DNA of 64,000 bases from Onchidella celtica. Its lineage: Eukaryota > Mollusca > Gastropoda > Systellommatophora > Onchidiidae. Positions 46,301-50,857 of the stretch are shown here, piece by piece (position 1 is the stretch's first letter; every line of letters begins with the position of its first letter). The notes below the pieces were generated by a model that worked only from the letters and a program-made list of their open reading frames with translations, ran no database searches and was not told the origin of the DNA. The stretch lies in contig OZ007571.1 in assembly GCA_963931925.1 (NCBI GenBank), positions 40,127,550 through 40,191,549 on the forward strand, given 5' to 3'. A program made the position numbers and the translations under genes.

Positions 46301-48775
46301 AAGTATTAAATCAAACAACAACAACATAATATAATATTTAAGCAATAACCAACTGGATATGTATGCATGGAATAAAATAGCGCTAAGGTTAATGAATAAC
46401 AACTACAAGTGGCTATATCATATACACAAGGAGTTTCCTAGTACACTGGCAACATAAACTAATTAATGTACTAAACAAAGTATGAAGGACATAACAAATG
46501 AAGGGGCAAGAACACAATAGTTTCGCTCCACTGAGCCGGTGTACAGCACATCCAGAGTGGCCATTCCATTTAATAACGCAGTGGCCAACATGGCCCACTG
46601 ACCGTCCATAACACAGACGCTGCATCCCAATGCAGGCCATCCTCATAGGCCCACTCCCATTATTAGTACTAACCCGTCCCAGGGCTATTGTATTGGTTAC
46701 TTCCCTTCCCAATCGATACTGAAGGGTCATGCCCTTTGACCTTAGCCGCGGAGCTATGCCGCCAGGCTAACATGTGCATGACACACCACTAGATACATAA
46801 AGTAATGTGTACATTCCTTAAAATGAGACTGTCCTTCACACACTTACGAAACTCATAGAAGCATAATACATCTGGATAACTATAATACATGCACATGATA
46901 TATATATATATATGTCGGCGAGACTCATTGCAACATGTGTAGACTCACTGAAACATTGTTCATCCACCGCCGCACATAGAACAGTCCTGGGGCTCACCCA
47001 TGTGAGGCCCAACTAATATTATACATCTCCAATACATGTAATTAATTACACATCTTAAACACTAAACACGCAATCACAATCACACTGCTCTCTATAGCAT
47101 AGTGGTACTGGCAAGGTACACAAATACCCGTAATACAATCAAGCGTATAGTGCCGCTCGCTGTAACATAAGCCATCCACATTAACATGTCAGGAAATCCT
47201 CACTGCCCACCACAACAAGGCAATGCTACACATACACTATATATAGGCACACAAGCAAATCGTGATAGCTTGGTTAGCGAGCCATCATTATCATCTAGCA
47301 CCGCAAACGTTAACTTTGACAATAAAGTCACAATATCAAGACACTGTACTGCAAAGCGCATCTTACACGAATAATGACAATGGCAATTACCGTTGAGCCG
47401 GACTCATAATGGTCTCTGTAGATCAGCATTCTCTACGCGGCATCCAAGAAAAGGGGGGGGGGTGCGCAAATTAAAGTCACTTCTAATATAATAGTCTCCA
47501 ACTTACCCAAAGTCTCTCCGGGTCCTGCGCTACCGCTACATGCCTTATGGGGCGGGGTGGCGATGGCAAGCGTCGGCAAGCCTCTGAGCTGCTACGGGCC
47601 CGGGTTGCTGGGCTGGGTTCACTGTGCTGTCGGCTCTTGTCTCTGCGTCTATGATGGAGTGTGTTGACCACTCGAACCGCATCTTATTTATGAGCCCGCG
47701 CGGACGTCCGAGAGAGCTATTACGTAGCCCGTGTTGCACAAGTGAAAGGCTCGGACATGGAGTCCAGCCCGACAACATAACCGGTTAGGGTCCTAACACA
47801 ATCGAATTTACAGTACGGTTAAAAGGGTGCACACAAAAGTCAATTAGGTATCCCAGTAAACTGCAGAAATTACTCTAACGACCCCTCCAGCAATAATTGA
47901 ATAAATTTGACCCAGGTTGGATTTATCGGGGATAACATGCGTCTAACTCGTGGTTTACTTTAAATCCGAGATCCTCTTATTAATCATTTCAATAGGACAC
48001 GTGCATCAAAGTACAACGAAATTGGTACCATTATAAAGTGGAAACTTGCTGCTAAAATTCTAACTGACTACTTATACCAGAAACTCGGTAATAGTTTTAA
48101 TATAAATTTTCAAAGTGTCAGGACTAACAACATTCGACAATTTTGTGCGGGATACTTTCGTCCATTAATACGACGTATCTCCATTGATAACAAACGTTAT
48201 CATGAGTACCTATTTTGTACCGATAGGGTATTGTCTACTCTCAAAAATGAATTCGGGTTCCCGTCTTTCTGTCGGTGGATAACAACGAGTGAGCGAGTTG
48301 TAAGAAACTTAAAGCCATGATATAAGAGTTGGAAGCCCCGTGGTCAACATTTCCAACTGACCAATCAAAATGCGCGCTTTTCACCGTGATGTGAATAACG
48401 GGTCCCGCGCTAGTATTACAAGGGAAATAATCCAATTAATGGTACTCGGCCAAGTGTCCATAAACTACTATGAGTGGCCGTCCCTCACTCACGCACCAGA
48501 GTTACCATGAAAGCACATTAAAAATAGAAAGTCGTTCATCCTCTCACACATCATTGTCCAATAGGCCAACAAAATTTATAAACGCAAATTAGACACTATT
48601 GAACATAATGTAATGAGTAACGTGATTCTTTCTCTCTCTGCAAGTGGTTGTGGGCGCTTCTGGTACGGTCTCCTTCTGACGTTCTGTTATGTTCTATCCA
48701 TCGCCTTGCTTCGTTATAATAATACAATGTAGCCGATATTAGGTCGATGTACTCTCCCCAAACTCAAACTCAAAA

Positions 48776-48809
<34 letters not shown>

Positions 48810-50759
48810 CTTTCTCTCTCTCTCTCTCTCCCTCTCTCTCTCTCTCTCTTTCTCTCTCAACCTTGACGTACCAAAACAAAGTTTACCTTAAGTCCAATTG
48901 ATTCCTTTACGCTAATGGGTATCCCATGCAGAGTCCCTCTCTCTGTGCTGCTGAGCTTGTCCAGATGTGAAGCCTGTGCCTGAGAATTTGTGAGTTATCA
49001 TCTAATTATGTAATGTTGGATGAACTACGTGTGGCTAATGTGGTTACTGCATGGGTTCAATAGTAACTCCCTTAAGGATACACAGGATTAACAAAAAAAG
49101 CTGGCAATCTTATTTATTGATAAATGCCTCAACATAAAGGTATCACTACCAAACAAAAAAAGGCATAGGAGAACCCTACCAAGCAAAAAAAAAAGCCCAA
49201 CCAGCCATAAGCCAAAGTCTTTCTGCTACTGGCGCAACTGGACTAGGCCATGTTTTGTGCGAGGCGCGCCACGGCAGGCCGCCGCCAATCTATTGTACTG
49301 CAAGGTCCACTTGTGCTTCCTATTGTTGCAGCGTCTTTGATGGAGTCTACTGACCACTCGAACTGGCATCATCTTTATGAGCCAGCGCGGACGTCCGAGA
49401 GGGCTATTACGTAGTCCAGTGTTGGACAAGTGAAAGGCTCGGACATTGAGTCCAGCCGAACAACATAACCGGTTAGGGTCCTAACACAATCGAATTTACA
49501 GTACGGTTAAAAGGGTGCACACAAAAGTCAATTAGGTATCCCAGTAAACTGCAGAAATTACTCTAACGTCCCCTCCAGCAATAATTGAATAAATTTGACC
49601 CAGGTTGGATTTATCGGGGATAACGTGCGTCTAACTCGTGGTTTACTTTAAATCCGAGATCCTCTTATTAATTATTTCAATAGGACATGTGCATCAAAGT
49701 ACAACGAAATTAGTACCATTATAGAGTAGAAACTTGCTGCTAAAATTCTAACTGACTACTTATACCAGAAACCCGGTAATAGTTTTAATATAAATTTTCA
49801 AAGTGTCAGGACTAACAACATTTGCCAGATTTGTGCGGGATACTTCAGTCCATTAATATGACGTATCTCCGTTGATAACAAACGTTATCATAAATACCTA
49901 TATTGTACCGATAGGGTATTGCCTACTCTCAACAATGAATTCGGGTTCCCGTCTTTCTGTCGGTGGATAACAACGAAGGAGCGAGTTGTAAGAAACTTAA
50001 AGCCATGATATAAGAGTTGGAAGCCCGGTGGTCAACATTTCCAACTGACCAATCAAAATGCGCGCTTTTCACCGTGATGTGAATAACGGGTCCCGCGCTG
50101 GTATCACAAGGGAAATAATCCAATTAATGGTACTCGGCCAAGTGTCCATAAACTACTATGAGTGGCCGTCCCTTACTCACGCACTAGCGTTACCATGAAA
50201 GCACATATTAAAAATAGAAAATCGTTCATCCTCTCACAGTAAGAAAATACCAATTTTGCAGCATGTCTTCCCTGAAACACAATTGTTTAGCTTTCAAATG
50301 TTTTACAATATTACTGATAACCACACTCAAGACACCGGCACACAAAATTCCTTTGTACATGAGAATGTGTCACTTTGTCAATGTTTCTTGTCAACTATTG
50401 CACCTGCCACAGATAAACACAACTTTTTAACATGATCCGAGTTAACGACCGGAAGAAAAATGCCCAGGGCGGACAGTTTCCGAAGTTGCATACTATTTTG
50501 CTGTTGTTTTTTTTCTCCTGTTTTTTTTTGGGGGGGGGGGTGAGCTAGAGGACGATGATTATTATTACATTGACATAACGGGTTTAGCGTTACGTCTGGT
50601 AGTTATTTGGTTCAAAGACTTTGCAAAAAAACCGTGACACTGTGTCGGCCCCCGGATGTTATTAGTCTGAAACAGGTAAATGAATGTTGTTGTCAATACA
50701 TATAAAAAAATGTATTTTTGCCGTGATCATAACGAAAAACCCGACTGACCGGCGCTCGC

Positions 50760-50857
<98 letters not shown>

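Larger units (their letters stand above)
37956..48548 (-). mobile_element. Complete Ty3/gypsy LTR retrotransposon, 10.6 kb
   Basis: Two LTRs of 2567-2568 bp differ by very few bases. The internal region 40524-45981 carries a primer-binding site beside the 5' LTR, intact gag, intact pol in the order protease, RT, RNase H, integrase, and a purine-rich tract beside the 3' LTR. CATC flanks both sides (37952-37955 and 48549-48552), a 4-bp duplication (5 bp, ACATC, if the terminal A is counted). RT before integrase defines Ty3/gypsy. There is no third ORF after pol, so no env-like gene is seen. It lies in sense orientation within a FAAH intron. Near-identical LTRs and uninterrupted ORFs indicate a recent and possibly competent copy. 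Confidence 0.93.
48549..48886 (-). other. FAAH intron between gypsy element and exon 5
   Basis: 338 bp downstream of the exon 5 donor. 48610-48773 is homologous to 60120-60275 (see dispersed repeat) and 48774-48858 is an interrupted CT microsatellite. Confidence 0.6.
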
